64,000 bases of DNA from Paenibacillus sp. FSL R5-0912 (GTDB lineage: Bacteria > Bacillota > Bacilli > Paenibacillales > Paenibacillaceae), in the NCBI RefSeq assembly GCF_000758605.1, contig NZ_CP009282.1, positions 4,030,001-4,094,000 of the forward strand, read 5' to 3'. Shown in pieces: positions 9,705 to 18,862 of this stretch. The notes under the pieces are model-generated. The model was not told the origin of the DNA and did no database searches. It worked only from the letters and a program-made list of their open reading frames with translations. The stretch's first letter is position 1, and the number at the start of each line of letters is the position of its first letter. The translations under genes and the position numbers were made by a program.

Positions 9705-9735
9705 GACACTTCCTATAATCGGGAGGTGTCTTTTT
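9705..9735 (+). terminator. Rho-independent terminator of the two-component/sugar operon
   Basis: GACACTTCC pairs with GGAGGTGTC over 9 bp (one G-T pair), followed by TTTTT. Confidence 0.8.
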
Positions 9736-10250
9736 GGATTGCATAGCTTCAGAAGCTGGCAACAGTATGGACAAGGATGTGGTAGCGCCTGTCGCCGGAA
9801 ATAGCAGTTGGATTAACTACACTTGCTCTTGAACAGAGGAGCCCTTGCCGGATAACAGTTGGAAAAATAGCAGTTACTAGGCGGCAAATCGAGCAGAGTA
9901 GAGGAAATGCCTGGAATTAAATGACGTTTCTCCAACTAATTCTCTCAGACGCTGCAAAGCATTCAAATTAAGATACGTTTATCCAACTAATCATTTATTC
10001 CATATAAGAGGCACTAAAGAAATAACCAAAAAGCAAAAGAAACGGAGGGGAAATATGGAACTGTAGGAGCGGTAGCGACCGCCTTTGTCACCGGATTTCC
10101 ACCGCGAAGAGCTGTATTAATCAAGAAATCTGGTGACAACTGCGGCCGGAAGTCCAAATGTTCACCGCAGTGACGACGAAGCTTCAAATATAACCTCAGA
10201 TTCACCCTCCGGTTGATTTTATGGTTTCCTGCCACAGTGAAGGCACTTTT
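9736..10250. other. Gene-free spacer with repeat elements
   Basis: About 500 bp without a credible gene; short ORFs here lack ribosome sites and family resemblance. It contains a two-copy direct repeat (9915-9991), copies of a motif around AGTTGGAAAAATAGCAGTTACT (9857-9878), and a GC-rich stretch near 10070-10165 with no recognisable coding content. Part of it matches the spacer at 18.97-19.10 kb. Confidence 0.6.
9915..9991. repeat. Direct repeat pair related to the 18.97 kb spacer
   Basis: AATTAA-N3-ACGTTT-N-TCCAACTAAT occurs at 9915-9940 and again at 9966-9991, a 51-bp period. The 15-mer AATTAAGATACGTTT of the second copy recurs exactly, inverted, at 18975-18989. This looks like a dispersed intergenic repeat family. 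Confidence 0.6.
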
Positions 10251-10251
10251 T

Positions 10252-10315
10252 CTAAAGCGGTTACAAAAACCATTTAAGATAGTACATTTTTTAAAAGTTC
10301 TCCAGAAGGTAGAAT
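10252..10315 (+). promoter_or_regulatory. Promoter region of GH43 gene with shared activator element and cre-like site
   Basis: CATTTAAG (10271-10278) and TACATTTT (10283-10290) repeat the arrangement at 2478-2497, and TAGAAT (10310-10315) is the candidate -10. Just upstream, 10252-10265 (CTAAAGCGGTTACA) resembles a catabolite responsive element with about three mismatches. Activation by the YesN-type regulator together with CcpA repression would fit, but is inferred. Confidence 0.45.
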
Positions 10316-10396
10316 GAGGACGCTAACCCAAAAAAATCTAAACAAGAGGGAGATGAAAAAATGAAAGCGTTTTTATCTATCGAAGGAGGGCTGCAC

Positions 10397-13300
10397 ATGC
10401 CTGGCAAAAAATCCAGAGTTCTGCTGCTGTGTCTCGCACTGCTGCTGATGCTGCCACAATGGGGCGGGCTGGCTGCTGCGGAAGAGTCGATGCCGGCTTC
10501 GCCGGAGTCTGCAGCTGTACAAGGAGGGAATAAAGTGTCCGATTTCTACAATGTTATTATGCAGACGGGAGCCGATCCTTGGGTATACCAGCATACGGAC
10601 GGCTATTATTACAACGTATTCGTCAATGCCAGCGGGATCATGATCCGTAGGGCGAAGACCATCACCGGCATTGAAGCGGGCGAACGGAGCCTGGCCTGGA
10701 CACCGGTTAAGGGAACCATGTATAGCTCCAATGTGTGGGCGCCCGAAATGCACTATCTCAAAGATACGGACGGAGCATACAAATGGTATATCTACTTCGC
10801 GGCCGACAACGGAACCAACGCCAACCACCGTATGTACGTGCTGGAGAACGCCAGTGCAGATCCGCTAAGCGGAACCTGGGAGTTCAAAGGTAAAATTACC
10901 GACCCCACCGACCGCTGGGCGATTGACGGCACGGTGCTGACGGTGGGTGAGCAACACTATTTCATCTGGTCCGGCTGGGAAGATACGGACGGAAGCTTCC
11001 AGAATCTATACATCGCCCGGATGAGCGACCCGCGGACCATCAGCTCTCAGCGGGTACTGATATCTACGCCTGAATATGATTGGGAGACGTCCCCGGGCAG
11101 AATCAATGAAGGTCCGCAGATCACTATAAAGGGCGACACCATTAATCTGATCTATTCTGCCAATGGAAGCTGGACAGACAGCTACTGCCTCGGGCTGATT
11201 ACCGCCAAGCTCGGCGATGATCCGCTGAATCCAGGCTCCTGGGTCAAGCGCGATCAGCCGGTCTTCTCCAGTGCGAATGGAATCTACGGCCCGGGCCACC
11301 ACAGTATCGTCACCTCTCCAGACGGTACAGAGGACTGGATTATCTACCATACCGCCCGCTGGCCGGGCTCAGGCTGGACCCGCAATGTCCGCGCACAGAA
11401 GTTCACCTGGAGTGCAGACCATACACCGAACCTGGGAGAACCCGCCGACCCGAACAGTCCGCTTGCAGTGCCTTCGGGAGAGCCGGTGCGGACTCGTTAT
11501 GAAGCGGAATCAGCGATACTGGTGCAAGATCCGGCTGGTGAATCTTTCCCGGCTGTCCGGCGGGAAGCCTCCGCTTCCGGCGGGATGAAAGTCGCCAATA
11601 TCAGCAGCACCAATGATTATGCCCGATTTACAGTTAACGTGCCGGAGGCGGGTTTTTATGTGCTGTCTGTGCGTAATGCCAATGGCTCACCGGAGGCGGG
11701 AGAGGCCTCCCATATCTTGTCGGTCAATGGCGGCTCCGGTGCCAATCTGAACATCGTCTATTCGGGCTTGAACCGCTGGGGGGCTTCCACGGCGAAGGTC
11801 TATCTTGGGCAAGGCAGCAACACTATCAGCTTCTACAAGGGGAAGAATGTTGCCGAAATCGACAGTATGGATGTGTTCCGGCTGAATACGTCAGAGCTGC
11901 TATTTGAAGCTCCCGGCTTCACATTGGGGTTGGGGGAAACCCGCAGCGTGCCCTTGTATACGGTAACGAGTACTACCTATTCCGCTGTTAACACGGGAGT
12001 TGTCCTCAGTTCTTCCGATCCGAAGGTGGCTGTTATTGACGGCGGGAATCAGATTAAGGCTGCCGGTGCTGGAAGTGCCATCATTACCGCATCTTACAAC
12101 GGAAAAATAGCCACAACCGCAGTTAATGTTGCTGCTGAACCTAAATCTGTGCAGTCCGTAGTCTTCAGCGGGTTGAAGCCCATTCTGATCAGCGGGCAGA
12201 CCAGCTTACCACTTCAGCTAACTGCACATTACAATAACTATGAAGTACAAAACGTGACACAGAATGCCCAGTATACCAGCAGTGATTCCGGAGTGGCCCG
12301 GATAGATTCTGATCCAGTCACCCGTTCAGTATACGCGGTTAAACCGGGCACAGCCTTCATTACAGCAGCATATAGCGGCAAGCAGGTCACCTTCCGCTTG
12401 AAGGTAATTGCAGCATCAGATGCGATTCAAGTAGCTTCTGTAGTGAGGACTCCTTCTGGTGTAAGCCCCAAGCTGCCCGGCATTGTGGATGTCGTTTACA
12501 ATAATAAGCCGAAGCAGGCCGCTGTCGTCAGCCGGGAGCTGACAGGACTTGATTTCAGTTCGATTGGCACAGTTCAGGTGCCTGTTACCCTGAAGCTGGC
12601 CGGACGTGAGTTCTTCTCCACCGTTTCCGTAGAAGTTGTTCCGGGTTATGGTCTGGATGAGATTGTGAACCAGCTCCGCAGCAAGCTGGTCAATTTCTCC
12701 TATCCTTTGGGAGACGGGCTAGGTAACTATAGTCAATCCAAGTATAACGCCTTCGTGGCCGAAGTGGATCACGCGGAGGAACTGGCCGGGAACGCGGATT
12801 TGACCAAGGAGCAGTATGACGGGGAGCTGACTAAGCTTGCTGAAGCAGAAGCCGCCCTGTTAGGTTCGCTTAATACTACGCAGGGTGGCGTGTTCTATAA
12901 CGCTTACCGGGATTTCTCCGGTGACACGGCAGGCAAATACCCTTACGGCATTGTCAGCGAAGCGCTCACTGGCGGCGCTACCGCCACTGTGCAGGAGGAA
13001 GGCGGGAATAAATTCCTCCGGCTGACGACTGCCGCTACAGCGGGCAAGGCCAATCTTTTCCTGCCATATACAGGTGAGGTCAAAGCTGAGGCGGATCAGC
13101 GCGTCGTCATCGAATACCGTGCCAGAGTCAACAGCAGCTTCCCGTACGCCAATGGCGCCATGGTGAGGAACGACAGCGGAACCGGCAATTATTCCATGGT
13201 CACGGCGTTTGATACGGGTAAAATCATCGTGCAGAACGGAGCCTCGAATAAGGTAAAGGTGAAGGACTTCAGTCTGGGCACCTGGTACAAAATCAAAATG

Positions 13301-13498
13301 GTCGCTAACTGGGACGCCAAGACTTATACCGTCTATATTAACGATGCTCCTGCTCCGGTGGCCACAGGATTCATCTTCCGCCATACCGGCGGCAGCAAGC
13401 TGACCGGCCAGTTGTTCGGTATTGACGGTTACGCGAACGCCTCCATCGACTTCGACGATTTCAAGGTTAACATTACTAACACTAATACTACTAACTAA
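10397..13498 (+). CDS. Secreted multidomain glycoside hydrolase family 43 enzyme
   Basis: This secreted enzyme of about 1,033 residues starts with a signal peptide (MPGKKSRVLLLCLALLLMLP...GLAAA). The GH43 five-bladed propeller follows (about 35-365), with the catalytic-base Asp in GADPWVY, the WAPEMHY motif, the Asp in WAIDGTV and the acid Glu in NEGPQI. After it come a CBM6-like module (RYEAESAIL, about 370-505), a bacterial Ig-like (Big_2) repeat region (about 520-750), a FIVAR-like helical segment and a C-terminal concanavalin-like domain (about 845-1030). GH43 enzymes release arabinose or xylose from plant polymers. GAAGGAGGG lies 7 bp before ATG 10397; an alternative ATG at 10361 also has a site and would add 12 residues. 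Confidence 0.85.
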   Translation: MPGKKSRVLLLCLALLLMLPQWGGLAAAEESMPASPESAAVQGGNKVSDFYNVIMQTGADPWVYQHTDGYYYNVFVNASGIMIRRAKTITGIEAGERSLAWTPVKGTMYSSNVWAPEMHYLKDTDGAYKWYIYFAADNGTNANHRMYVLENASADPLSGTWEFKGKITDPTDRWAIDGTVLTVGEQHYFIWSGWEDTDGSFQNLYIARMSDPRTISSQRVLISTPEYDWETSPGRINEGPQITIKGDTINLIYSANGSWTDSYCLGLITAKLGDDPLNPGSWVKRDQPVFSSANGIYGPGHHSIVTSPDGTEDWIIYHTARWPGSGWTRNVRAQKFTWSADHTPNLGEPADPNSPLAVPSGEPVRTRYEAESAILVQDPAGESFPAVRREASASGGMKVANISSTNDYARFTVNVPEAGFYVLSVRNANGSPEAGEASHILSVNGGSGANLNIVYSGLNRWGASTAKVYLGQGSNTISFYKGKNVAEIDSMDVFRLNTSELLFEAPGFTLGLGETRSVPLYTVTSTTYSAVNTGVVLSSSDPKVAVIDGGNQIKAAGAGSAIITASYNGKIATTAVNVAAEPKSVQSVVFSGLKPILISGQTSLPLQLTAHYNNYEVQNVTQNAQYTSSDSGVARIDSDPVTRSVYAVKPGTAFITAAYSGKQVTFRLKVIAASDAIQVASVVRTPSGVSPKLPGIVDVVYNNKPKQAAVVSRELTGLDFSSIGTVQVPVTLKLAGREFFSTVSVEVVPGYGLDEIVNQLRSKLVNFSYPLGDGLGNYSQSKYNAFVAEVDHAEELAGNADLTKEQYDGELTKLAEAEAALLGSLNTTQGGVFYNAYRDFSGDTAGKYPYGIVSEALTGGATATVQEEGGNKFLRLTTAATAGKANLFLPYTGEVKAEADQRVVIEYRARVNSSFPYANGAMVRNDSGTGNYSMVTAFDTGKIIVQNGASNKVKVKDFSLGTWYKIKMVANWDAKTYTVYINDAPAPVATGFIFRHTGGSKLTGQLFGIDGYANASIDFDDFKVNITNTNTTN

Positions 13499-13561
13499 TA
13501 CTGCCCACCAGGAATCAAAGGATCAATCTGCTGAAGCAGAGGGGGCTATGGAGGAATAGTT

Positions 13562-15274
13562 ATGTCAACTCCGACGTATGAGAAATTTGAGCCTTTACGC
13601 AATGCGCAGCTTGTTCTAGGGTATCTGACATCCATGGTGGATGAGAAGACGGATAACCTTCCGTATTGGCTTGTACTCCCTCATAAGAAGCCTGCGGAAG
13701 CTGCTCATTGCCGGGTAGACGACGCGGAGCTGGTTGGCTCCTGGTACGAAGCCATTGACGCCGTCCGGAAAATGCTGAAGACCGAAGAGGGAGCTGAGGT
13801 TCAGTTATCCTTTTACCGCCATCTTATGAAGTCTTGGGGAGAGCACGGGCTGCGCTTTCATGAGCCATACTCCTGGACGCATACGAATCACAGCTCCTTT
13901 CACGAAATGGGCTATATTCTTCCGGCACTGAACAGGATGGTGGAGAATAACCCTTTGGACCCGGAACCGGAAAAGAGGGCTTCCGGGCTTGTAAGAGGGC
14001 TACGCTCCCTTGTCATCGAAAGGAAGGTCAGAACCTTCTGGTCAGGTGATTATGAGGAAAAGGAGCCAGTGTATGAATTCCCCAATGACGTATATTTGAA
14101 AGACGGCGGATTCGATCTGTCCAGGCACACCGGACGGGGGGAGCAGGGAATTCGCAATGCGATTGTGCTTCACTCCCTGGTGCGCAGATATGAGATCACC
14201 GGAGACGGGGTGGCGCTTGATCTGGCTGTTGGCATTGCCAACCACCTCCTGGGACCCTCGCGTTATTTTAATTACAAAATGGAGTTTTTCGGCCATATCC
14301 ATTCGGCAGGCTGGGTTGCCTCCGGACTCGTCCGTCTTGGACGCATCACAGGCGTCGGGCGGTATATTACCGCGGGTAAAGGGATCTATGATTATATCCG
14401 TTCCTTGTCCTCCTCCTTCGGCTGGGTACCGGAATATGCCCAGTGGCATCCGCAGCAGGAGGAGCACTGTGAAACCTGCTGCATTAAGGATATGATCGAA
14501 TGCGCGAATGAGTTAATTCTGGCCGGGTACGAGGAATATTGGAACGATATGACCCTCTTTGCACGGAACCAGCTGGTGGAGAATCAGCTCAAGGTTGCAT
14601 CTTATGTAGTGACAGACAATACCTTACCTGATGGGCAGGGGGTCACCTACAGGGAGATTGACAAGAGAATGATTGGCGGCTTCACCGGCGGCTCCCTCGT
14701 CAACTCCATCTCATTGTCCAAGTTCCGCTCCATTGCGGGCTGCTGCGTCGGCATGGCTCCGGTGGCCCTGGAGATTATATGGAACCGGGCGGTGGAATAC
14801 CGCGGTGGAATGGTTCTCGTTAATATCCCTGTCGATAAAGAAACAGAGGAAGCCACGGTGAGCATGAATTACCCCGATACAGGCTATATTTCCATCAAGC
14901 CCAAGCAGACATATGATGTTGCAGTACGGGTGTACGACTGGATGGGGCAGAACCTCGAATGGAGGATTAATGGAATAGCCTGCGCACCCTCAAGAGAGGG
15001 CAATCTGGTGGTATTCCGCAATGTTAAGGCAGGGGATATAGTGGAGCTGGAGCATCCTGTGGAGACGGCGGTGGTGAAAGAAACGGTGCGCGGTGAACAA
15101 TATTCGGTATCCTGGAGAGGCTGTGATGTTGTCGATATTGTTCCGCGCGGAGAGCACTTAAGACTGTACCAGCGGGATTTACAGATCCCGAAGTACTATC
15201 CGTCGGCGGATGATGTTCACTTCACCGGAGCCGCCAATTATGGTCCTACCCAGCAGGCGCAGGAGAAAAAGTAA
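13562..15274 (+). CDS. GH127-like glycoside hydrolase (beta-L-arabinofuranosidase superfamily)
   Basis: This 570-residue protein has no signal peptide, so it probably acts in the cytoplasm on imported oligosaccharides. It looks like the (alpha/alpha)6-barrel DUF1680/GH127 superfamily: it has an EHC motif (QEEHCETCC, near 304) matching the zinc-ligand Glu/Cys pair, and a double Cys (IAGCCVG, near 397) matching the zinc-ligand/nucleophile pair of known beta-L-arabinofuranosidases. Overall it is shorter and more divergent than the gene at 22274. It lies 63 bp after the GH43 gene in the same direction and before a strong terminator. The exact sugar is not certain. Confidence 0.7.
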   Translation: MSTPTYEKFEPLRNAQLVLGYLTSMVDEKTDNLPYWLVLPHKKPAEAAHCRVDDAELVGSWYEAIDAVRKMLKTEEGAEVQLSFYRHLMKSWGEHGLRFHEPYSWTHTNHSSFHEMGYILPALNRMVENNPLDPEPEKRASGLVRGLRSLVIERKVRTFWSGDYEEKEPVYEFPNDVYLKDGGFDLSRHTGRGEQGIRNAIVLHSLVRRYEITGDGVALDLAVGIANHLLGPSRYFNYKMEFFGHIHSAGWVASGLVRLGRITGVGRYITAGKGIYDYIRSLSSSFGWVPEYAQWHPQQEEHCETCCIKDMIECANELILAGYEEYWNDMTLFARNQLVENQLKVASYVVTDNTLPDGQGVTYREIDKRMIGGFTGGSLVNSISLSKFRSIAGCCVGMAPVALEIIWNRAVEYRGGMVLVNIPVDKETEEATVSMNYPDTGYISIKPKQTYDVAVRVYDWMGQNLEWRINGIACAPSREGNLVVFRNVKAGDIVELEHPVETAVVKETVRGEQYSVSWRGCDVVDIVPRGEHLRLYQRDLQIPKYYPSADDVHFTGAANYGPTQQAQEKK

Positions 15275-15318
15275 CGGCAGATACGGATACAGACCCATCA
15301 AATACGGACCCAAACAGA

Positions 15319-15360
15319 AACCATGACCCGCAAAAGTAACTTCGCGGGTTGTGGTTTTTC
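15319..15360 (+). terminator. Rho-independent terminator after GH127-like gene
   Basis: AACCATGACCCGC pairs with GCGGGTTGTGGTT (two internal mismatches) followed by TTTTTC. Confidence 0.8.
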
Positions 15361-15483
15361 AGCTCCTGTACATTGTTATAATAGAAGATACAGGATTGAA
15401 GCGCTCTCAGTAGCAGGTTGGCTTTTTCTTTTATATAAGATGGTTAAGATTGAGGAATCTGAAGAGATGAGGAGCGATAGAGC

Positions 15484-16683
15484 TTGAACAGAACAGCCAT
15501 ACTGGAGAACCTGCAATCACAACTGCACGAGGGTAATCATATCATTGGTGTCTCGACAGGTACGGGGATTACAGCCAAGGTTGCCGCCCAGAGTGGAGCG
15601 GACTTTATATTAATGCTGAACTCCGGCAAGTTCCGCCAAATGGGGAGAAGCTCTCTTGCAGGCTTTTTACCGTTCTGCAACAGCAATGATATGGTGATGG
15701 ACTTCGGGTCAAGGGAAATCGTGCCGCTGGTGAGGCATACTCCCGTGCTCTTCGGGCTGAATGCGAATGATCCCACTAGAGAAATAGCTGATTATATAAT
15801 GGATATCAAGGACAAAGGCTTTGCGGGAGTCAATAATTATCCGACAGTCGGCCTGATGGACGGATTGTTCAGAGAGGCCCTGGAGGAAGACGGAATCAGC
15901 TATGACAAGGAGGTTGAGGCCATATGCCTGGCCCATCGGCAGGAGCTGTTTACGGTGGCCTTCGTATTTGACGAGTCCCAGGCGGTCCAGATGCTCGAGG
16001 CGGGGGCAGATGTAATCTGTGCTCATCTCGGCCTGACCGAAGGCGGATTAGTAGGGGCGCGGAAGGTTGTCTCCTTAGAGGCAGCCAAAGCTAAGGCGCT
16101 GCGCATCTTTGCTGCCTGCGGGCAGCTTAAGCCAGATGTAATTAAGATGATTTACGGCGGTCCGGTGAAGACGCCCGTCGACGTCCAGTACATGTACAGC
16201 AATAACACAGATATTATGGGCTACATTGGCGGCTCTGCCTTTGAACGGATTCCATCCGAGCAGTCGATTACCGCAATTACCCGCGATTTCAAGCGTCTGG
16301 GCAAGCTGAATGAGGATGATTTCATGGTCAAAATGCTCAGCGGCATCACGAGGCATTATGATTACGTGGAGTTTGTCAAAGAGTATGTCGCACATAACTA
16401 CAGCGATGAAGTTGTTTTTGCGGATCTGGCCAAGGTAGCTCATGTATCGCGCAGTTATTTAAGCAGCTTGTTTAAAAAAGAGGTGGGCTGCAGCTTTCAG
16501 AGCTACCTGGTGAGCTTCCGCATCAATAAAGCTGCAACGCTGCTCCAGGCACCGCAGCTTCAATTATCCGAGGTGGCCGCGATGGCAGGGTATCCGGATT
16601 ATGCCCAATTCAGCAAAATGTTTAAAAAGCTGAAGGGCTGCTCTCCCAAGCAGTACAGATCTAACTTAAACACAAAAATATAG
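15484..16683 (+). CDS. TIM-barrel (PEP_hydrolase family) protein fused to AraC DNA-binding domain
   Basis: A 399-residue fusion. Residues 1-270 are a TIM barrel of the PF09370 type (VSTGTGITAKVAAQSGADFI, NYPTVGLMDG, CAHLGLTEGG, YGGPV motifs), clearly paralogous to the free-standing protein at 18032. Residues 295-395 are an AraC double helix-turn-helix (DLAKVAHVSRSYLSSLFKKEVG ... VAAMAGYPDYAQFSKMFKKLKG). The start is TTG 15484 behind GAGGAG. I infer that the barrel serves as a ligand sensor derived from the enzyme it regulates and that the target is the following Tm-1-like operon. No phosphorylation motifs are present. Confidence 0.85.
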   Translation: MNRTAILENLQSQLHEGNHIIGVSTGTGITAKVAAQSGADFILMLNSGKFRQMGRSSLAGFLPFCNSNDMVMDFGSREIVPLVRHTPVLFGLNANDPTREIADYIMDIKDKGFAGVNNYPTVGLMDGLFREALEEDGISYDKEVEAICLAHRQELFTVAFVFDESQAVQMLEAGADVICAHLGLTEGGLVGARKVVSLEAAKAKALRIFAACGQLKPDVIKMIYGGPVKTPVDVQYMYSNNTDIMGYIGGSAFERIPSEQSITAITRDFKRLGKLNEDDFMVKMLSGITRHYDYVEFVKEYVAHNYSDEVVFADLAKVAHVSRSYLSSLFKKEVGCSFQSYLVSFRINKAATLLQAPQLQLSEVAAMAGYPDYAQFSKMFKKLKGCSPKQYRSNLNTKI

Positions 16684-16687
16684 TACA

Positions 16688-16701
16688 TAAAAGCGTTTTC
16701 A
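16688..16701 (+). promoter_or_regulatory. Catabolite responsive element-like site
   Basis: TAAAAGCGTTTTCA matches the Bacillus cre consensus (TGWAARCGYTWNCW) at 13 of 14 positions. It lies about 100 bp upstream of the Tm-1-like gene, consistent with CcpA control. Confidence 0.5.
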
Positions 16702-16791
16702 TCCTTAAGTAAGCCCCGTATGATTAGTCTATAGCGCTCGGCTACCGGGATTGAGCACTGTTCTAGATGATCCATATGAGGAGGCTGCAGA

Positions 16792-18012
16792 ATGAAGACC
16801 ATCGCAATAGCTGGAACGTTTGATACGAAAGGTGAGGAGTATCTATACATCAAGAGGATTGCCGAAGAGCTTGGGCTGGGGACCCTGATGATCCATACGG
16901 GCGTGTTCGAGCCGGCCTTTGTTCCGGATGTGTCTAACCGGGAGATCGCGTACGCTGCTGGTAAGGACATAGAGGAGCTTGCAGCAAGGAAGGACCGGGC
17001 TTTGGCTACAGAGCTGCTATCCCAAGGATTGGAGAAGCTGATCCCCCAGTTGTACAAGCAGGGGAAATTCGACGGTATCATATCCTTTGGGGGTACCGGC
17101 GGAACCTCACTAGTCGCTCCGGCTATGCGAGCCCTGCCAATTGGCGTTCCGAAGGTATTGGTATCAACCGTTGCATCCGGAAATACAGCTCCATACGTAG
17201 GCACAAGCGATATTATCATGATTCCCTCTGTGGTGGATGTCGCAGGCTTGAATTCGATTTCCACGGCAATATTCACAAACGCATTATTTGCGATGGCGGG
17301 AATGCTCAAATTTGAGCATACGCATACACCGGAGAAGAAACCGCTAGTGGCAGCCACGATGTTCGGAGTAACAACGCCCTGTGTGACAGCGGCAAGAAAA
17401 TACCTGGAGGAACGGGGCTACGAGGTGCTTGTGTTCCACGCCACAGGTATCGGGGGACAATCAATGGAGGCGCTCATCGAGGCGGGTTTCATTGAAGGGG
17501 TACTCGACTTGACGACAACCGAGTGGGCGGATGAGATCATCGGCGGTGTCTTGAATGCGGGGCCGCACCGGTTGGAGGCTGCAGGACGCAAGCGCATTCC
17601 ACAGGTCGTTTCGGTAGGCGCTTTGGATATGTGCAATTTTGGACCGGCAGATACCGTGCCGGAGAAATTCAAGGATCATACCTTTTACCAGCATAATCCG
17701 ACCGTTACCCTGATGAGAACGACAGTGGCGGAGAATGAACAGATCGGAAGGAAGCTGGCAGAGAAGCTGAACATGGCCGAAGAGAGCACCGTGCTGATAC
17801 TGCCGCTTAGGGGCATTTCCGCAATTGATGTGGAGGGGCAGCCCTTCTACGGACCGGAGGAGGACCGGATGTTATTCCATACCCTGCGCCAGCATGTTGA
17901 CCGCACAAGGGTTGAAGTCATTGAGATGGATTGCGCCATCAACGATCCGGCCTTTGCAAAGGCTGCAGCACTCAAGCTGATCGAACTCATGCATACATCA
18001 ATTCCTGAATAA
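16792..18012 (+). CDS. Tm-1-like ATP-binding domain protein (UPF0261)
   Basis: This 406-residue cytoplasmic protein opens with the family hallmark (IAIAGTFDTKGEEYLYIKRI), has the glycine-rich FGGTGGTSLVAPAMR segment near 102 and the VGTSDIIMIPSVVDVAGLN motif near 136, and a second Rossmann-like half (ATMFGVTTPCV ... FHATGIGGQSMEALI). The family shares the fold of the N-terminal part of tomato Tm-1, which binds ATP and a viral replication protein; the bacterial role is not established. Start follows GAGGAGG. It sits 19 bp before the TIM-barrel partner, the same pairing that plants have as one polypeptide. Confidence 0.88.
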   Translation: MKTIAIAGTFDTKGEEYLYIKRIAEELGLGTLMIHTGVFEPAFVPDVSNREIAYAAGKDIEELAARKDRALATELLSQGLEKLIPQLYKQGKFDGIISFGGTGGTSLVAPAMRALPIGVPKVLVSTVASGNTAPYVGTSDIIMIPSVVDVAGLNSISTAIFTNALFAMAGMLKFEHTHTPEKKPLVAATMFGVTTPCVTAARKYLEERGYEVLVFHATGIGGQSMEALIEAGFIEGVLDLTTTEWADEIIGGVLNAGPHRLEAAGRKRIPQVVSVGALDMCNFGPADTVPEKFKDHTFYQHNPTVTLMRTTVAENEQIGRKLAEKLNMAEESTVLILPLRGISAIDVEGQPFYGPEEDRMLFHTLRQHVDRTRVEVIEMDCAINDPAFAKAAALKLIELMHTSIPE

Positions 18013-18031
18013 CTATTAGGAGGATATACGA

Positions 18032-18862
18032 ATGAACAAGCTAAGCAGAACAGAAATTATGGCAAAATTCAAGAAAGAGGTGGAGTTGGGCAAGATTCTC
18101 CTCGGTGTCGGGGCCGGCACAGGGATTACGGCCAAGAGCAGTGAAGCAGGCGGAGCGGATATGCTGATTATATATAATTCCGGCCGTTACAGAATGGCAG
18201 GCCGCGGTTCACTCGCAGGTTTGCTGTCCTATGGAGATGCCAATCAGATCGTTGTTGATATGGGCGCTGAGGTGCTGCCCGTTGTCAAGCATACACCTGT
18301 TCTGGCAGGGGTATGCGGCACCGATCCGTTCAGGGTCATGGAGGTATATCTGAAGCAATTGAAGGAGCAGGGCTTCAGCGGTGTTCAGAACTTCCCTACA
18401 GTAGGCTTGATTGATGGGGTATTTAGACAAAATCTGGAAGAAACCGGTATGGGGTACGACCTGGAAGTTGAAATGATCCGTATTGCCCATGAGCTGGATT
18501 TACTGACTACCCCGTATGTCTTCGATCCTGTACAGGCCAAAGCTATGGCGGAGGCGGGAGCTGACATTCTGGTTGCCCATATGGGCTTGACGACCAAAGG
18601 CACGATCGGTGCCAAAACAGCATTGACCCTGGACGACTGTGTAGAACGAATTGAGGCTATTATTAAAGCAGGCCGGGCGGTGAATCCGGACATCATGATT
18701 ATTTGCCACGGCGGACCGATTGCAGAGCCGGAGGATGCCGCTTATGTCATTCAGAGAACGAAGGGCATCGATGGGTTCTTCGGCGCGTCGAGCATTGAGC
18801 GCTTTGCGGCAGAGAAGGGCATTACCCAGCAGACCGAGTCCTTCAAGTCAATTCGGCAATAA
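18032..18862 (+). CDS. TIM-barrel protein, phosphoenolpyruvate hydrolase family (PF09370)
   Basis: A 276-residue TIM-barrel protein with the motifs VGAGTGITAKSSEAGGADML, FPTVGLIDG, VAHMGLTTKG and CHGGPI. It is the full-length stand-alone version of the barrel found in the regulator at 15484. The family name is historical and the reaction is not firmly known. It starts behind TTAGGAGG, 19 bp after the Tm-1-like gene, so both are probably one transcript. Equivalent domains are fused in plant Tm-1 proteins. A metabolic (small-molecule) function near sugar genes is a reasonable guess only. Confidence 0.85.
   Translation: MNKLSRTEIMAKFKKEVELGKILLGVGAGTGITAKSSEAGGADMLIIYNSGRYRMAGRGSLAGLLSYGDANQIVVDMGAEVLPVVKHTPVLAGVCGTDPFRVMEVYLKQLKEQGFSGVQNFPTVGLIDGVFRQNLEETGMGYDLEVEMIRIAHELDLLTTPYVFDPVQAKAMAEAGADILVAHMGLTTKGTIGAKTALTLDDCVERIEAIIKAGRAVNPDIMIICHGGPIAEPEDAAYVIQRTKGIDGFFGASSIERFAAEKGITQQTESFKSIRQ

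Noticed and set aside
9559..9804. 81-codon ORF after the YesM kinase
   Set aside because: Runs through the terminator at 9705, no family resemblance.
10373..10828. Minus-strand ORF across the GH43 signal peptide
   Set aside because: Shadow of the GH43 coding frame.
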